Shown piece after piece: positions 39,066 to 46,319 of a stretch of DNA of 47,587 nt. The notes under the pieces are model-generated. The model was not told the origin of the DNA. It saw nothing but the letters and a program-made list of their open reading frames with translations, and did no database searches. Both the position numbers and the translations under genes were made by a program. How positions within the stretch are numbered: the first letter of the stretch is position 1; every line of letters starts with the position of its first letter. This stretch comes from Candidatus Woesebacteria bacterium GW2011_GWB1_33_38 (GTDB lineage Bacteria > Patescibacteriota > Microgenomatia > UBA8517), in NCBI GenBank assembly GCA_000990005.1, contig LBPF01000002.1, positions 1 through 47,587 of the forward strand, written 5' to 3'.

Positions 39066-39165
39066 AACTTAAATGGCCACTCTGGTGTAATCAACTCGGA
39101 TCTCTCCAAATCGTCCAAAGTGGCCATTAAAAAAGAGATCCTCAAAGTTGATTACAATTTAAGTT
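39066..39165 (+). other. Interleaved inverted repeats (possible pseudoknot or cruciform)
   Basis: Nested arms: AACTTAAAT (39066-39074) with ATTTAAGTT (39157-39165), TGTAATCAAC (39086-39095) with GTTGATTACA (39147-39156), and GGATCTCT (39098-39105) with AGAGATCC (39134-39141). AATGGCCACT (39072-39081) is complementary to AGTGGCCATT (39119-39128) inside the loop, which crosses the nested stems. It is non-coding and 76 nt before the AlbA_2 gene. Confidence 0.8.
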
Positions 39166-39217
39166 TACTTCTTGAAGAATGTTTTTCAACTATCAATAAT
39201 TAGTTGGTGATAGAAAG

Positions 39218-39226
39218 TGCTATAAT
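39218..39226 (+). promoter_or_regulatory. Extended -10 promoter of the cargo operon
   Basis: TGCTATAAT (39218-39226) is an extended -10 (TGn-TATAAT) 14 nt before ATG 39241. No good -35 is seen 17 nt upstream, as is common for extended -10 promoters. Confidence 0.65.
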
Positions 39227-39240
39227 TCAGGCTAAATAAT

Positions 39241-40458
39241 ATGTTTTTTAATAAACCAATCAAGGAAATAAAATTTAATGATGTACTAAGTTTTTGTGAA
39301 CTAAAAACAAAAGAAAATTTTGCACTTGATTACAAAGAGGAATTTCCAAAAAACCTAGAAAAAACTATTGCTAGTTTCGCAAATACATACGGAGGATTAA
39401 TTATTATTGGTGTTGAAGAAAATGACGGAAAACCAGTAGATAAGCCAAAAGGAATTAAGTGGGAACGAGGTTTAGAAGAAAGAGTTTATAGCATAACAAC
39501 AAGCAATATTACACCACCCATCTTTCCAGAGGTACAAGTTTGTGATCCTGTTAAAGATAAAACTTTTGTTATAATACAAATACCACAATCTACTAATACA
39601 CCACACGCCATTGAAAATAACACCAAAGTTTATTCGAGAACTGGGAATATCTCTACCCCAGAAGAATTAATTAATATTAATGAATTACATTGGCTTGCAA
39701 GACATAGAGAGAATGCTATCAACTTAAGGAATGAAATTATAAATTCGGTCAATGATCGATATTATTCATTGATTGAATACGGCAAAGTAAATATCGAATT
39801 TGGCGAATTAAATATGTATATTATTCCAGCATATCCAACTTATCTAAATGTTGACTTATTAAAATTAAAAAACGAAATAACTTCTTTAGAAGTAAATACA
39901 TTGGGGAATTCAGTATTTCCTTCATTCATGAATACGTCTATTAAAATAATGCAAAATGGACTATATCTTTTTATTCATAATAAAGGCGATCTTGGCGAAT
40001 TTACAGAATATACAGCATTTAACACAAGCGGTTTACTTTTCCATTCGCAAGACTTTGGTCGAATTAAGAAAGGTAACGATGATCTTCCAAAAAAGACAGT
40101 TTATTTATCACAAATAGTTGCACAATACTTTGATTTTTTACATTTCTATAAAAATTTTGCGAATCAAATTAATATTCATGGAGATTATAAAATTCATGTT
40201 GCCTTATTAAAGATGTTCAAGGTGCTTCCTGTGTACATTGGATATAATAACTTTTGGGGCGAAGATCCTGAACCATTTATGGATAAACGATATATTTACG
40301 ACAGAATACTTACAACTGAAGTTTTTAATAGCAAAGAAAGCATAATTAATGAAGTTGCTGATTTTGCAGTTGATTTACAATTAGGTCTAGGTTTTCCTTA
40401 TACAAAAGATCAAGCAATTAAATGGCTCGAAGAAAAATCACAAAATATAAATTTTTGA
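39241..40458 (+). CDS. AlbA_2 (Schlafen-type) domain protein
   Basis: 405 aa. Residues about 14-135 carry an AlbA_2/Schlafen ATP-binding-like domain: LDYKEEFPKNLEKTIASFANTYGGLIIIGVEENDGKP, then TFVIIQIPQSTNTPHAIENNTKVYSRTGNISTP. The remaining 270 residues are a long alpha/beta region with no recognised family (FINQINIHGDYKIH-type segments). AlbA_2 proteins include putative helicase-associated regulators and nuclease-like Schlafen proteins, and occur in defence and mobile loci. It is the first cargo gene, with its own promoter, and is followed 39 nt later by a smaller gene. Confidence 0.88.
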   Translation: MFFNKPIKEIKFNDVLSFCELKTKENFALDYKEEFPKNLEKTIASFANTYGGLIIIGVEENDGKPVDKPKGIKWERGLEERVYSITTSNITPPIFPEVQVCDPVKDKTFVIIQIPQSTNTPHAIENNTKVYSRTGNISTPEELININELHWLARHRENAINLRNEIINSVNDRYYSLIEYGKVNIEFGELNMYIIPAYPTYLNVDLLKLKNEITSLEVNTLGNSVFPSFMNTSIKIMQNGLYLFIHNKGDLGEFTEYTAFNTSGLLFHSQDFGRIKKGNDDLPKKTVYLSQIVAQYFDFLHFYKNFANQINIHGDYKIHVALLKMFKVLPVYIGYNNFWGEDPEPFMDKRYIYDRILTTEVFNSKESIINEVADFAVDLQLGLGFPYTKDQAIKWLEEKSQNINF

Positions 40459-40497
40459 CATATTGCTACAAGTGTATTTAATTGATATAGTAAATGT

Positions 40498-40836
40498 ATG
40501 GGTGAAGATCAAGTAACTGGAACAAATTCGACAATATCAATAAGCGTTTTGGCTGGCGAAACCATGAACAGTTTGTTGAATAGCTGGGTTGCAGAACTAG
40601 AAGTTCAAGACAAAGATAATTTACAAAACGAAGTAAATAATTTTGTAGAACTTATTAAAAAAATAACACCATTAGATATCGAAAACAAAAATATAAGCCA
40701 AGAGATAATTACATCAACTTCAAAGATATTGGCACAACTTACTAACGATCAAAAAGCCACAGATTCATTTTATAATACATTGAACTTATGTATTGTAGGT
40801 TTAGGAACAAGATTAAAATCTATTAACAATGAGTGA
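40498..40836 (+). CDS. Unknown cargo protein, 112 aa
   Basis: Acidic, helical protein (MGEDQVTGTNSTISISVLAGETMNSLLNSWVAELEVQDKDN...) without membrane segment or recognised motif. It overlaps the J-domain gene by 8 nt, so the two are probably coupled. Helix-rich stretches (LQNEVNNFVELIKKITPLDIENKNISQEIITSTSKILAQL) suggest a bundle or adaptor. A TA-like or J-protein co-factor role is possible but unsupported. Confidence 0.75.
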   Translation: MGEDQVTGTNSTISISVLAGETMNSLLNSWVAELEVQDKDNLQNEVNNFVELIKKITPLDIENKNISQEIITSTSKILAQLTNDQKATDSFYNTLNLCIVGLGTRLKSINNE

Positions 40837-41713
40837 AACACCACCACAAGTACCAACAGAGAAAGTACAACCACAAAAAAAAGAGTTGTATAAATTACCA
40901 CCAGAGCGAAGAAGGCTTGAGGCTGTACGAAAAGTTCATGAGATGAGAATAGTAAATGTAGGAAATAGAGGTGAGGAACCATGGCCAATAGAACTACGTG
41001 GTTACCAAGAACATGCAGTAGCACTTTTAGATCTTGTCTACAAGAATTCAAAACCTGACTCTGTAGGAGTAATTATCAATGGTAGTATGACTGCAGATCC
41101 AGAGTTAGCAAAAAAAATAAGAGAGCATAAAGGTTTACTTGCCGTTCATGGGGGAAATAGAGAAACAACGGTATTGAATATTGAGGAAAAACAAGGCGGC
41201 GAGTATGTTTGTAAATTTGGACATTCAGCTAAGGGTTCTAGTTTAGATAGAGCGCCTAATGGCAGTGTTAGTGTAAATGTTAATAATGATCCAAATGCTA
41301 TCACCGATGAAAGTTTATTTAAATTATATAAATTGATTGGGAAGGTTGATTTTGTTGAAAGTCTCGGAATTAGAGCAGAACTTCGCGGTAGCGGTGCAGC
41401 ACGAGCCAATTCTAAACCAATTGATCCTGAAGGACATTACTCATCGTTAGGGTTAAACCCATATGCACTGAGGTTTTTAGACGAACAATATTTCAACACT
41501 CTCGTTTCTGGAATGAAAAGAGAAGTTGCAAGAAAGTTACATCCTGATTCTGGAAATACAGCTACGGAAGAGGAAACAGAATATTTAAGAAAAATGTTAA
41601 AAGCATGCGATGTACTAGAGAAACCTGATAAACGGAAAGCATATTCAAGTTGGCTTAATTCAGGAAATGGCGAAGCAAAACAATCTCCAAAAGAAGAATG
41701 GAAAGAAATATAA
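40829..41713 (+). CDS. J-domain protein with novel N-terminal domain
   Basis: 294 aa. The last 85 residues form a J-domain: YSSLGLNPYALRFLDEQYFNTL, the hallmark HPD at residues 238-240 (RKLHPDSG), and ACDVLEKPDKRKAYSSWL. The N-terminal ~200 residues are not recognised. They contain a basic helical lead (PPERRRLEAVRKVHEM) and an alpha/beta core (VGVIINGSMTADPELAKKIREHKGLLAVHGG; LGIRAELRGSGAARANSK). A J-domain normally recruits and stimulates a DnaK chaperone; no DnaK is encoded on the element, so a host chaperone would be used. Confidence 0.85.
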   Translation: MSETPPQVPTEKVQPQKKELYKLPPERRRLEAVRKVHEMRIVNVGNRGEEPWPIELRGYQEHAVALLDLVYKNSKPDSVGVIINGSMTADPELAKKIREHKGLLAVHGGNRETTVLNIEEKQGGEYVCKFGHSAKGSSLDRAPNGSVSVNVNNDPNAITDESLFKLYKLIGKVDFVESLGIRAELRGSGAARANSKPIDPEGHYSSLGLNPYALRFLDEQYFNTLVSGMKREVARKLHPDSGNTATEEETEYLRKMLKACDVLEKPDKRKAYSSWLNSGNGEAKQSPKEEWKEI

Positions 41714-41717
41714 TTAT

Positions 41718-42395
41718 TTAAGTTAATCTAGTGAGAACTTTTTGATGTCTTGCGCCTCTATAGATTGGCATTTTTAATTCCTTAGCCATTTTATTATTCA
41801 TTTCAGCAGCTTCAATTCCCAATCGATGTCTTTGTATTCGTTCACCATGATTTTTTGCTAATGCTAGCATGTAACCTCTTGAAATTTCTCTTGCTCCCAA
41901 AAGATTTGGTGTTTCTTTACTTTTAAATGCAAAATAATAATATTCTGGATCAACTAATCCTTCAAAAAAATGTCCATAGTCTTTTTGAACAAGAGGTATC
42001 AAATCTTCTGTGTTAAATGGTGCAACCACGGGGTGTTTGTGAATAACGCCAACCATTACTTCGGGTGCTGTAACTATTCCCTGTGTTGCCACATGATCTT
42101 TTGACCCTTGAGTATTTACAGTTTGAACTAGCAATTTTTGTCTTTTACCATCCGTCTTAATAATTCGACCATTTTCTTCAGGGTGTGTAAACATAAATTC
42201 GACATCACCTCGTTCTATTTTTGATTGATGGAATACCCCTTCCATAACTTGCATCCATGTTTCATTAAGTACAATTTTGTCAGGAAAGTTAATTTCTGCT
42301 TCAAGTTTCTTTTGTGCAGATTTTAAGAGCATATCTTTTGTTTGCTCAATAGTCCATTCTGTCTTTGATCCTTTTTCTTCTCCGCCTAATGACAT
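41718..42395 (-). CDS. Possible JAMM/MPN-like protein
   Basis: 225 aa on the strand opposite to the other cargo, convergent with the J-domain gene (4-nt gap). VMVGVIHKHPVVAPFNTEDLIPLV (His119, His121, Asp131) resembles the JAMM zinc motif H-x-H-x7-S-x2-D, but the Ser position is Thr and the spacing to Asp is one residue short. An upstream Glu (VMEGVFHQ or RGDVEFMF) could complete the site. If real it would be a metalloprotease or deubiquitinase-like enzyme. The C-terminal helical region (GYMLALAKNHGERIQRHRLGIEAAEMNNKMAKEL) is unassigned. Alternative: an unrelated hydrolase. Confidence 0.7.
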   Translation of the reverse strand: MSLGGEEKGSKTEWTIEQTKDMLLKSAQKKLEAEINFPDKIVLNETWMQVMEGVFHQSKIERGDVEFMFTHPEENGRIIKTDGKRQKLLVQTVNTQGSKDHVATQGIVTAPEVMVGVIHKHPVVAPFNTEDLIPLVQKDYGHFFEGLVDPEYYYFAFKSKETPNLLGAREISRGYMLALAKNHGERIQRHRLGIEAAEMNNKMAKELKMPIYRGARHQKVLTRLT

Positions 42396-42447
42396 AATTT
42401 ATTTTACCTTATTTTATAAGTGTTTATTTTGACGGTTATATTTTATT

Positions 42448-42845
42448 TCCTGCCCATGCACATGGCGTAAGCCATACCCCTGTAAGCTTTGGGGTGTTTT
42501 GTGCTGGGCAGGATTCCCGACAGGGAATATTTCAGGAAGCAATGTGGGTTGTGTTGTAGCTGTAGCTTCTAACCAAGTGCTGTGCGTAGCACCTATGCCT
42601 TGTTTTCAGCACTTGAGTAGTTGCTCTTTAGGGCAAATTGCGACTGAAATGGTGTTTGGGTTACCGTTGCGGTTACCGCAACCGCAAACCGTCAACCGTT
42701 AGACCGCTATAAGGCCGTGAATACGGCCAGTTGACGGTGTTCGTTGAGGTGCTTACGGTAACCCGTCAGGCTTCCGTTGTTCTGTGGTATAATTGCTTTG
42801 TTCTTTGAAGCTATGTGTTGCTGCTATAGTTTGGCGTAGCCAAAC
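42448..42845. ncRNA. Hairpin-rich non-coding region, candidate structured RNA or replication/transfer site
   Basis: No plausible gene in 42396-43027. Helices seen: TCCTGCCCA(t)GCACA with TGTGCTGGGCAGGA (42448-42462, 42501-42513), enclosing TGGC-GTAA-GCCA and ATACCCC/GGGGTGT; ATTCCC-GACA-GGGAAT (42513-42528); AAGTGCTG/CAGCACTT (42575-42582, 42607-42614) with GTGC-GTA-GCAC; GGGTTACCG/CGGTAACCC (42658-42666, 42756-42764) enclosing GTTGCGG-TTA-CCGCAAC, ACCGTCAAC/GTTGACGGT and GGCCGT-GAAT-ACGGCC; GTTTGGC-GTA-GCCAAAC (42829-42845). TATAAT with TGG before it at 42788-42793 is a possible plus-strand promoter. Class unknown. Confidence 0.55.
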
Positions 42846-42888
42846 AACAAAAAATCGCGCTGAGTTAAAATGTGTTAAAAAGCGAGGC

Positions 42889-42978
42889 CAAAGGCCGAGC
42901 TAAGCGAACCGCGAAGCGGTGAGCGAGGTGTTCCGAGTTCTTTGAAATTCGGTTCGAATTTGTTCGTAACAGTTCACA
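42889..42978 (-). repeat. 90-bp inverted repeat, right copy
   Basis: Exact inverted partner of 38861-38950, ending 7 nt before the end of the right attachment repeat and overlapping its first five bases. It contains ACCGC-GAA-GCGGT-type hairpins. Perfect identity over 90 bp in a drifting AT-rich genome suggests recent duplication or ongoing gene conversion. Confidence 0.95.
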
Positions 42979-42985
42979 CATTGAG
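42974..42985 (+). other. Right attachment site (attR)
   Basis: Second copy of TCACACATTGAG, overlapping the end of the right 90-bp repeat and followed by chromosomal-type sequence (CTTTTTTAATTAG). Confidence 0.7.
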
Positions 42986-43027
42986 CTTTTTTAATTAGTA
43001 TCATTATTGCAGTTCGCTTAACGGAAC

Positions 43028-43531
43028 GTGAATAAAAACATTTTTAATTCTAATCCCGACATATATTTAAATTACGGCTATTTAATGCTCCCAATTAGTC
43101 TAAATATAGTTTCAAAAATAAAAATTGGAACCAAAACATTTTATTCTAAAAATGGATACCATATTAGTTTGCTTTGTCTCGAAGAATTTTCAGAATCTGA
43201 TCAAAAGAAGGTTCTAAACTTTGCTCAAAAATATCCAGTAAAGCTTAAAAAAATATCCAAGATTTATCGGTTAGTAACGCAAGAAAACCAACAGTCAATA
43301 ATCGTTCGTGTACATCTTTATGAATTGAAGAGATTGATTTTTGCTTTTAATAAACATTTTGGTTACAACTTTACTTATCCACCAACCCATATAACCTTGT
43401 TTACCTTAAAAGATCAATATGGCATTGCTGTCAATTCAACCGAAGAATACCGTCGGCTTACCCGTCAAATTATTCAGAAGGATTGTCAAAGACTAGCCAA
43501 GTCTTTCAAACTTATTAGATTTGCAATTTAA
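43028..43531 (+). CDS. 2H-phosphoesterase-like protein
   Basis: 167 aa from GTG 43028. Two H-x-S/T-x motifs, YHISLL (His45) and THITLF (His121), are spaced as in the 2H phosphoesterase/LigT-like superfamily, whose members cleave cyclic or 2'-5' phosphodiesters in RNA or nucleotides. The rest of the sequence (GYLMLPISLNIVSKIKIG; EYRRLTRQIIQKDCQRLAKSF) fits an alpha/beta fold. It is the first chromosomal gene beyond the integrative element, so its native promoter may have been separated from it by the insertion. Confidence 0.75.
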   Translation: MNKNIFNSNPDIYLNYGYLMLPISLNIVSKIKIGTKTFYSKNGYHISLLCLEEFSESDQKKVLNFAQKYPVKLKKISKIYRLVTQENQQSIIVRVHLYELKRLIFAFNKHFGYNFTYPPTHITLFTLKDQYGIAVNSTEEYRRLTRQIIQKDCQRLAKSFKLIRFAI

Positions 43532-43555
43532 TATTGATTGATATTAAATTAAACT

Positions 43556-44137
43556 ATGACAAGTTCTTTACAGGAACCACCTTTAGTTGATGTTAAAGTT
43601 ACAAACCCTGTTACATATCTTCGCCTTTGGTGGGATAGGGTAATGGGGAAGGAGGGAGTTTATTTTAGTTTTAGAATTCACCCAATTACAGCATTTTTAA
43701 TTGCTTTTGGATTTGCCACTGCTTTTATTGGTGTTGGCAGATATTCAATAAATATCCCATTTTTAAAATATCAAGTTTTACCAACAATTAAACCCACAAC
43801 CTCAGCGGAAGTTATCTGGAAAGAAACTGCCTTTACCGGTAAATTGCAACTTTCATTAACCACTAATAAATATTTTTTAATCACCACATCTTCTGAAGCA
43901 ATCACTTTGGATGTTCCAAGTAACTTAGATCTAATTACTTTAGTAGGGAAAAGAATCTTTGCAATTGGCCAATACAATAAAACAGAAAGATTTCTTAAGG
44001 TTTTTGATATTAAAGATTTAGAAGTCTTACCTAGGACACCAGTGCCTATCCCAACTATTGAAGCGATAGGTACGCCAGTTGCTGAAATTAACTCTAGCGC
44101 AATTCCAATACCTACTGATACAATAGAAACACAATGA
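43556..44137 (+). CDS. Single-span membrane protein with extracytoplasmic domain
   Basis: 193 aa: cytoplasmic N-terminus (about 45 residues with LRLWWDRVMGKEGVYFSFRIHP), one membrane span (ITAFLIAFGFATAFIGVG), and an outside domain with OB-like strands (EVIWKETAFTGKLQLSLTTNKYFLITTSSEAITLDVPSN). A Pro/Thr-rich tail (RTPVPIPTIEAIGTPVAE...) follows. No named family. It overlaps the next anchored protein gene by 4 nt, suggesting a two-gene envelope unit. Confidence 0.75.
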   Translation: MTSSLQEPPLVDVKVTNPVTYLRLWWDRVMGKEGVYFSFRIHPITAFLIAFGFATAFIGVGRYSINIPFLKYQVLPTIKPTTSAEVIWKETAFTGKLQLSLTTNKYFLITTSSEAITLDVPSNLDLITLVGKRIFAIGQYNKTERFLKVFDIKDLEVLPRTPVPIPTIEAIGTPVAEINSSAIPIPTDTIETQ

Positions 44138-44691
44138 AAGGGAAAATAGTTTTATTCATTATAATTGGCATATTTCTTCTTGGTTTGGTGGGCTGGGTGT
44201 CATACAGTAAATTTAAGGGAAACAAAACTGTTTCAACAGGATCTAATAGTGAAAAGAGTGGTATTTTTACTTCAGTAAAGGACGCATTAACTCAAAAGTT
44301 AACACTTTCTTGTGAATTTACAGACGAGACAGGAACGGTAGTTAAATCTTATATCAAAAATGGGGCAGTAAGAGTAAGTTCAATAGGAAATGGTGATAAT
44401 GTACAGGCGAATGAAATTATTATTAAAGATAAAAAAATGTATATGTGGGAACCTAAAACAAAAGCGGGATTTATCTATATAATTCCTGACCAGACAGAAA
44501 ATAGTCAGGTTGGAACAACCAACCAGGACGTTGTTTCAAGCGAATCGTACTTGAATATGATTGATCAATATAAAGATTCATGTAAGGTAGCAACAGTTGC
44601 TGATTCTTATTTTACCGCGCCAACAGATGTTAATTTTCAAGATATGAGTAAACTTTTGGAAGATCTTCAAAAATATGGAAATCCTAAGTAG
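44134..44691 (+). CDS. Signal-anchored extracytoplasmic protein
   Basis: 185 aa with an N-terminal signal anchor (IVLFIIIGIFLLGLVGWVSYS). The soluble domain has LSCEFTDETGTVVKSYIKNGAVRVSS, EIIIKDKKMYMWEPKTKAGFIY and a second Cys in KDSCKVATV; the two cysteines could form a disulfide. The pattern 'tyyikg.k.r.e' resembles envelope proteins common in CPR genomes, but no named family was assigned. It overlaps the DedA gene by 17 nt. Confidence 0.75.
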   Translation: MKGKIVLFIIIGIFLLGLVGWVSYSKFKGNKTVSTGSNSEKSGIFTSVKDALTQKLTLSCEFTDETGTVVKSYIKNGAVRVSSIGNGDNVQANEIIIKDKKMYMWEPKTKAGFIYIIPDQTENSQVGTTNQDVVSSESYLNMIDQYKDSCKVATVADSYFTAPTDVNFQDMSKLLEDLQKYGNPK

Positions 44692-45319
44692 TTTATTTAG
44701 CTTTATATTGCATATTGACACACATTTAGGAGAAATTATAATTCAGTACGGAACTATATCCTACTTGATTTTATTCTTAATAGTCTTTGCTGAAACTGGT
44801 TTTGTTTTTACACCGTTTTTGCCAGGAGATTCACTTTTGTTTGCAGCCGGAGCCTTTGCAGCTCTTGGATCGTTTAATATCTTTGCTGTTTTATTAATTT
44901 TATGGACAGCTGCATTTTTAGGAGACACTGCAAATTATTGGATAGGACATTTTTTTGGTCAGAAAATAATTGATAATCCAAAAATACCTTTTATAAATAA
45001 AGATCATATAGGTAAAGCTGAAGAATTTTATAAAAAGCATGGTGGCAAGGCCATTTTTCTTTCTCGTTTTGTACCAATTGTCAGAACTTTTGCCCCATTT
45101 GTGGCAGGAATTGGAAAAATGCACTATGGAGATTTTATAAAATATAATTTGTCTGGAGGATTTGTCTGGGTTTTTGGATTCACACTTCTGGGGTTTTTCT
45201 TTGGCAACATTCCAGTTGTTAAAGATAATTTTTCTTTGGTGGTTCTTGCTATAATAGGACTGTCAATAGCTCCAATAATATATGAACTCGTTAAATCTAA
45301 AACTAATCCTCATTCTTAG
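44675..45319 (+). CDS. DedA-family membrane protein
   Basis: 214 aa with the DedA signature: ISYLILFLIVFAETGFVFTPFLPGDSLLFAAGAFAALG, DTANYWIGHFFG and FLSRFVPIVRTFAPFVAGIGKMHYGDFIKYNLSGGFVWV. The FxRxxPxxR-type motif supports a phospholipid scramblase/flippase-like role (for example, undecaprenyl-phosphate or phosphatidyl lipid recycling in known members). It overlaps both neighbours (17 nt and 38 nt), so it is within an envelope operon. Confidence 0.95.
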   Translation: MEILSSLFSFILHIDTHLGEIIIQYGTISYLILFLIVFAETGFVFTPFLPGDSLLFAAGAFAALGSFNIFAVLLILWTAAFLGDTANYWIGHFFGQKIIDNPKIPFINKDHIGKAEEFYKKHGGKAIFLSRFVPIVRTFAPFVAGIGKMHYGDFIKYNLSGGFVWVFGFTLLGFFFGNIPVVKDNFSLVVLAIIGLSIAPIIYELVKSKTNPHS

Positions 45320-46319
45320 CTTTTTTGTGTTTTTATTTATTAACAGACAAAGTATATTTCAGAAATTTGATCCAGAAGTTGTTGGTAGATATTTAAGATC
45401 GCAGGATATTGAAGATATTGAAAATAAAATAAAAAACAGAATATTTATATCTGATTCTGATATTTATATAGCCGCGGGCTATTTATATGTTACGGGTTCG
45501 GAACCCGTAAGTTACAACTTTCAGCACCCGCCATTAATTAAATACTTATTTGGATTATCAGCTAAGTATTTTAACTTGCCACTACTACCCAATATTATCT
45601 TTGCAGGTGTGTTATTGTTTGAAGTTTATCTTCTTGGGAGTTTAGTTTTCAAAAATGGCTCTGTTGGATTATTGGCTTCACTATTTTTATTAGTAGATCC
45701 TGTTTTTAAGGAAGTAATAACCTATGCACTTTTAGATCTTGGGCAAATGGTTTTTATCTTGGGATTTTTAATTATGTCCATAAAGTCGGTCCAATCACAA
45801 GGTGTCACCTTGTTGTCTGGAGTTATGCTTGGTTTAGCTTTCGCCTCAAAATTTTACAGTCCTGTAATTATATTTTTAGGACTGGTTTATATATTTAAAT
45901 TGCTTAACAAGCAATTTAATATTAAACATGAACTAGCTATTTTATTAATTGCCTTTTTAGTATTTAGCATTTGTTATATTAAATCCTGGCCTTTTAATAT
46001 ATTTTTTGAACAGGTAAAAATTGTTAAGTTCATGCTGACCCATAACAGTGCTACTCAGTGGGGTGGAGTACTGCCAATGTTTTTTGGAGGCTATTTCCTC
46101 TGGCCAATATTATTTTTTGTGAATTTATTTGCAATTCTGAAGACTAAGTTTACGGATCCGCGTTTTCTTGTTTTTCTAATTCCCATTTTTTATTTTTTAA
46201 TTCTTAATTTTCAATTACCTTTTACCCGTTATTTTATTTTAATCCTGCCATTTCTATATTTATCATTGACTAATTTTATAGTTAGGTTATATAGTACTCC
46301 CTACAAGTTTAAAGGTTGA
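45282..46319 (+). CDS. GT-C-like (PMT/GT39-type) polytopic membrane protein
   Basis: 345 aa, about 9 membrane spans. An N-terminal extracytoplasmic loop with DSDIYIAAGYLYVTGSEPVSYNFQHPPLIKYLFGLSAKYF resembles the glycosyltransferase GT-C/PMT acceptor loop (H-P-P-L-x-K motif), followed by repeated spans (LASLFLLVDPVFKEVITYALLDLG). It would transfer a sugar from a polyprenyl-phosphate donor on the outer face. The TGSEPV stretch is encoded by a palindromic insert (45490-45510). Its last codons (Y-K-F-K-G-stop) are the left copy of a 21-bp direct repeat. Confidence 0.85.
   Translation: MNSLNLKLILILSFFVFLFINRQSIFQKFDPEVVGRYLRSQDIEDIENKIKNRIFISDSDIYIAAGYLYVTGSEPVSYNFQHPPLIKYLFGLSAKYFNLPLLPNIIFAGVLLFEVYLLGSLVFKNGSVGLLASLFLLVDPVFKEVITYALLDLGQMVFILGFLIMSIKSVQSQGVTLLSGVMLGLAFASKFYSPVIIFLGLVYIFKLLNKQFNIKHELAILLIAFLVFSICYIKSWPFNIFFEQVKIVKFMLTHNSATQWGGVLPMFFGGYFLWPILFFVNLFAILKTKFTDPRFLVFLIPIFYFLILNFQLPFTRYFILILPFLYLSLTNFIVRLYSTPYKFKG
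45490..45510. repeat. In-frame palindromic insert encoding TGSEPV
   Basis: Perfect palindrome with 10-base arms TTACGGGTTC and GAACCCGTAA around a central G, in-frame in the GT-C gene. It encodes VTGSEPVS, the same hexapeptide TGSEPV as the insert in the DsbD-like gene at 27048-27091. Confidence 0.8.

Larger units (their letters stand above)
37195..42985. mobile_element. 5.8-kb integrative element at tRNA-Glu
   Basis: Bounded by direct repeats TCACACATTGAG at 37195-37206 (its first three bases are the tRNA-Glu 3' end) and 42974-42985. Contents in order: serine recombinase with flanking imperfect 58-nt inverted repeats, a non-coding zone (38693-39240) with a 22-bp inverted pair and the first 90-bp repeat, an AlbA_2 protein, a 112-aa unknown, a J-domain protein, an opposite-strand possible JAMM-like protein, a hairpin-rich non-coding zone (42396-42888) and the second 90-bp repeat. 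No replication, relaxase or phage structural genes are visible. Confidence 0.85.

Noticed and set aside
42499-42702. 67-aa plus-strand reading frame in the hairpin-rich region
   Set aside because: Residues are biased by palindromic DNA (Cys, Val and Pro-rich), there is no start signal, and the frame runs through several perfect stems; treated as non-coding.
37195-42985. CRISPR array or phage origin for the element
   Set aside because: No regularly spaced direct repeats and no phage structural, terminase or replication genes are present.
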